From UBA3537 sp965662485 (GTDB lineage: Bacteria > Bacteroidota > Bacteroidia > Flavobacteriales > Flavobacteriaceae), in contig CBFIIL010000044.1 of assembly GCA_965662485.1 (NCBI GenBank), positions 1 through 9,928 on the forward strand: a stretch of 9,928 nucleotides of DNA, read 5' to 3'. Under the pieces are notes generated by a model. It made no database searches, was not told the origin of the DNA, and was given only the letters and a program-made list of their open reading frames with translations. Positions 7,201-9,928 of the stretch are shown here, one piece after another (position 1 is the stretch's first letter; every line of letters starts with the position of its first letter). A program made the translations under genes and the position numbers.

Positions 7201-7233
7201 TTGAGATACACACTAAATATTTGATTAGTTTTG
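7201..7233 (+). promoter_or_regulatory. Candidate promoter of smpB giving a very short leader
   Basis: TTG (7201-7203) is followed after 22 bases by TAGTTTTG (7226-7233), a perfect TAnnTTTG -7 element. It lies just after the clpB terminator, as expected for a new transcription unit. The element ends only 7 bases before the smpB ATG at 7241, so the transcript would start within a few bases of the start codon. Either smpB has a nearly leaderless mRNA or the match is chance and the real promoter lies a little upstream. Confidence 0.5.
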
Positions 7234-7240
7234 AACTGAA

Positions 7241-7702
7241 ATGAAAAAATCTGTAAACATACTCAATAGAAAAGCACGTTTTTCTTACGAAATATTAGAT
7301 ACGTATACGGCTGGTATTGTCCTAACTGGAACAGAAATTAAATCTATTAGGGCAAGCAAAGCGTCTATTGCAGAAAGTTTTTGTGAATTTAACGAACATG
7401 GAGAGTTATTTGTTATTAATATGACAATACAAGAATATGATTATGGCAATCATTTTAATCATAGACCAAAAGCAGAACGCAAACTTTTACTCCACAAAAA
7501 AGAATTAAGAAAACTTCAAAAAGAAGTCAAAAACACAGGTTTGACCATTATCCCTCTGAAACTTTTTATTAATGACAAAGGCTTTGCTAAACTTCAAATT
7601 GCTCTTGCCAAAGGAAAAAAACTTTTTGACAAACGAGACACCATAAAAGATCGAGAAAACAAAAGAAACTTGGACCGTATCAAAAAGAATTTTAAATCCT
7701 AA
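7241..7702 (+). CDS. smpB: SsrA (tmRNA)-binding protein SmpB
   Basis: A 153-aa RNA-binding protein that carries tmRNA to ribosomes stalled on truncated mRNAs, so that the product is tagged and degraded and the ribosome freed. Family signatures are clear: KARFSYEILDTYTAG then TGTEIKSIR (29-37), ASIAESFCEF (41-50), HRPKAERKLLLH (74-85) and FINDKGFAKLQIALAKGKK (109-127). A basic C-terminal tail from DKR at 130 onward enters the empty mRNA channel in known SmpB proteins. The ATG at 7241 matches the family's usual N-terminus (MKK, then a basic stretch), so the start is secure even with almost no leader. No Shine-Dalgarno sequence precedes it. The tmRNA gene ssrA is not in this window. The next gene begins 15 bases after the stop and is probably co-transcribed. 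ClpC and its partner ClpP could degrade tagged products, which is general knowledge and not a link shown here. Confidence 0.97.
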   Translation: MKKSVNILNRKARFSYEILDTYTAGIVLTGTEIKSIRASKASIAESFCEFNEHGELFVINMTIQEYDYGNHFNHRPKAERKLLLHKKELRKLQKEVKNTGLTIIPLKLFINDKGFAKLQIALAKGKKLFDKRDTIKDRENKRNLDRIKKNFKS

Positions 7703-7717
7703 AACCTCATAAACACC

Positions 7718-9928
7718 ATGAATAAATTTTTTCAAATTTTATTCCTATTAATAACAACGATTGTACAAAGTCAAATTACTGGAATTGTCAAGGACACTAG
7801 CGGACAACCTCTCCCCTATGTGAATATTTTTATTGAAAATACTTATAAGGGAACAACTTCTAATGAAGATGGGTATTTTGAATTAAACATCTCAAAAACA
7901 GGAAATCATACGGTTGTTTTTCAATTTTTAGGCTATAAAACATTACAAAAAAAATTAGAAATTAGTCAATTCCCCCACGCCATTGATGTGGTTTTAGAAG
8001 AAGAAAATATCAACCTCAACGAAGTTGTTATTGATGCCAAAGAAAATCCTGCAAACCAAATCATAAAAGCTGCAATTGCAAAACGACAACTGCACTTAGA
8101 AAAACTCAATGCATATACTGCAGATTTTTATTCAAAAGGAATTATTCGAATTGTAGATGCGCCTGAAAATTTTATGGGGCAAGATGTTGGTGATTTTGAT
8201 GGTGCTCTGGACTCAACTCGAACGGGTATTTTGTATCTCTCCGAAACCATGTCCAAAATAAAATATTTAAAACCAGAACTTTTTGAAAGTGTTACAGCTT
8301 CGAAAGTTAGTGGCAATTCTACTGGCATCAGCTTTAATTCTGCAATGGATGTCGATTTTAATTTATATAACAATACTGTCAATATAAATAATGATATTAT
8401 TTCTCCTATTGCCGATTATGCCTTTAATTATTACAAATACAAATTAGAAGGAGAGTTTTATGATGATGAAGGCCACTTAATCCATAAAATAAACATCATA
8501 CCAAAACGAGAAAATGATCGTGTTTTTTCGGGAAGTATTTATATTGTAGAAGATACTTGGGCACTTTATGGTATTGACATACAGGTCAAAGGTAGTCAGA
8601 TTCAAGTTCTACCTGCAGATACGATTCGGATTCGTCAAAACTTAACATATGACAAAAGCGAAGACCAATGGTTGGTTCGCGCACAAACCATCGATTTTGA
8701 TTACAGTTTTCTTGGATTTAAGGGCGATGGAAGTTTTGTAGCGAACTATACAAATTATATTCTTGATCCTGAATCTACAGATCGAAACAATAAAAATGAA
8801 ATTTTAGTTTTTGAAAAAGATGCCAATAAAAAAGAAGTTGAATTTTGGAACAATAAACGACCAGTCCCACTTACCACTGAAGAATTAAAAGACTACATCC
8901 GTCGCGATAGTTTAGAAACTTTAAGAAGTTCAAAAACCTATCTAGACTCTATTGATACAGAAAATAATAAGTTTAAAATAATTAATTTACTGACAGGTTA
9001 TTCTTTTAAAAATTCGTTCAAAAAAAGAAGCTTTAGGATTTCAGGACCTTTGGAGGGTGTGCATTTCAATACGGTGCAAGGCTATAATGTTTCTTTAGAT
9101 GCAAATTTTACAAAACGTTATAACAACTATAAAAATTTTGTTTCTATTGATGGAGATCTAAATTATAGTGTAGAAACGAAACGCTTACGTGGTACTTTGG
9201 GCGGACGCTATAAATTTAATGCCATAAACAATGCTACGGCATGGGCAAATTTTGGTGCAAAAACACAGCAATTTAATCGGTCAAATCCCATATCAAATCT
9301 TCATAACGATATTAGCAGTTTGTTTTTTGAAAATAATTTCATGAAAATTTATGACAAACAATTTGCCGAAATTGGATATGCTCAAGAAATTTTTAATGGT
9401 TTACGATTTTCAAGTCAAATTGCTTATGAAAATCGAAAAGTATTGTTTAACACTTCCGATGAAGTGATTAACCCTCAAGATAATATAAAATATACGAGTA
9501 ATAATCCTTTAGCGCCAAATGATTTTGGCTCTGCACCATTTACAAATCATGATTTAATTCTATTGGATTTAGGAATCGGAATACGTTTTGGAGAAAAATA
9601 CATGAGCTATCCAGACCTGAAATTTAATATAAGTAATTCGGATTACCCACAACTGTATTTCAACTATTCAAAAGGCTTCAGTGCTAGTGTATCAGATTAC
9701 AATTTCGATCATTTTAATGTACGCCTTAGACAAAATATAAATTTAAAAACTACTGGTATTCTAAAATATAATCTTTCTACAGGAACATTTTTTGAAAACA
9801 AGGATTTAGCTTTTACAGATTATAAACATTTTAATGGCAACCTAACTCATGTAAACACTAAAGGAAATTACCTTTCAAGTTTCAAAAACATGGGGTATTA
9901 TGATTTTAGTACTTCAAATAATTATTTT
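7718..9928 (+). CDS. DUF5686 outer-membrane protein with carboxypeptidase-regulatory-like domain (3' end outside window)
   Basis: 737 codons are open from the ATG at 7718 to the last base without a stop, so the C-terminus is missing. Residues 1 to about 18 are a signal peptide ending VQS. Residues about 19-105 form the beta-sandwich domain (GIVKDTSGQPLPYVNIFIE, GTTSNEDGYFEL, FQFLGYK, then LNEVVI). The DUF5686 region follows with conserved-looking blocks: KENPANQII (108-116), LDSTRTG (164-170), YLSETMSKI (173-181), SKVSGN (195-200), PKRENDRVFSG (262-272) and IYIVEDTWALYG (274-285). From about residue 460 the sequence turns into alternating aromatic strands typical of an outer-membrane barrel. 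No TonB-dependent plug domain is visible, so it is not a SusC-type receptor. The molecular function of DUF5686 is unknown to me, and a cell-envelope role is inferred. Known relatives are about 800 aa or more, so perhaps 100 residues are lost at the edge. Confidence 0.88.
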   Translation, partial: MNKFFQILFLLITTIVQSQITGIVKDTSGQPLPYVNIFIENTYKGTTSNEDGYFELNISKTGNHTVVFQFLGYKTLQKKLEISQFPHAIDVVLEEENINLNEVVIDAKENPANQIIKAAIAKRQLHLEKLNAYTADFYSKGIIRIVDAPENFMGQDVGDFDGALDSTRTGILYLSETMSKIKYLKPELFESVTASKVSGNSTGISFNSAMDVDFNLYNNTVNINNDIISPIADYAFNYYKYKLEGEFYDDEGHLIHKINIIPKRENDRVFSGSIYIVEDTWALYGIDIQVKGSQIQVLPADTIRIRQNLTYDKSEDQWLVRAQTIDFDYSFLGFKGDGSFVANYTNYILDPESTDRNNKNEILVFEKDANKKEVEFWNNKRPVPLTTEELKDYIRRDSLETLRSSKTYLDSIDTENNKFKIINLLTGYSFKNSFKKRSFRISGPLEGVHFNTVQGYNVSLDANFTKRYNNYKNFVSIDGDLNYSVETKRLRGTLGGRYKFNAINNATAWANFGAKTQQFNRSNPISNLHNDISSLFFENNFMKIYDKQFAEIGYAQEIFNGLRFSSQIAYENRKVLFNTSDEVINPQDNIKYTSNNPLAPNDFGSAPFTNHDLILLDLGIGIRFGEKYMSYPDLKFNISNSDYPQLYFNYSKGFSASVSDYNFDHFNVRLRQNINLKTTGILKYNLSTGTFFENKDLAFTDYKHFNGNLTHVNTKGNYLSSFKNMGYYDFSTSNNYF

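Noticed and set aside
7086..7240. A small RNA or ssrA (tmRNA) gene between clpB and smpB
   Set aside because: The spacer is only 155 bp and is explained by a terminator and a promoter. It shows no tRNA-like ends or tag frame.
8128..8382. Minus-strand 84-codon frame inside the DUF5686 gene, and similar antisense frames inside clpC, clpB, smpB and hutH
   Set aside because: They mirror strongly coding frames, show no family motifs and have no promoter; they are shadows.

Overview
The window reads as ordinary chromosomal sequence of a member of the Bacteroidota, most likely the Flavobacteriia. The evidence is its AT-rich composition, near-absent Shine-Dalgarno sequences, promoter-like TTG-N(20-22)-TAnnTTTG elements, and typical families: a DUF5686 outer-membrane protein with an N-terminal carboxypeptidase-regulatory-like domain, a TlpA-type thioredoxin lipoprotein and a YtxJ-type bacillithiol-associated protein. 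The species cannot be fixed from this sequence.

Layout, left to right. The 3' end of clpC (+, cut by the window start) ends at an intrinsic terminator whose T-run carries the stop codon of the convergent hutH (histidine ammonia-lyase, -). hutH is divergent, across about 125 bp, from a two-gene + strand unit: a DUF6314-like protein and a thioredoxin-fold lipoprotein with a WCGPC active site. The lipoprotein gene overlaps tail to tail by 4 bp with ytxJ (-). ytxJ is divergent from clpB (+, complete, 868 aa), which ends at a strong hairpin terminator. A second + strand unit follows: smpB, then 15 bp later a DUF5686 outer-membrane protein gene that runs off the right edge.

The genes share a loose theme of protein quality control and stress. 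ClpC unfolds substrates for ClpP, ClpB disaggregates proteins with DnaK, and SmpB acts with tmRNA to rescue stalled ribosomes and tag the products for proteolysis. YtxJ and the TlpA-like lipoprotein belong to cytoplasmic and envelope thiol-redox chemistry. hutH starts histidine catabolism but has no other hut gene here. The genes lie on both strands in several transcription units, so this theme is not evidence of one system.

No mobile element, CRISPR array, tRNA, rRNA, phage gene, toxin-antitoxin pair or defence-like cassette was seen, and I found no convincing undescribed system. The points most worth a second look are the uncharacterised DUF6314-like gene and its partner, the interlocked stop codons of the lipoprotein gene and ytxJ, and a promoter that would give smpB an almost leaderless mRNA.
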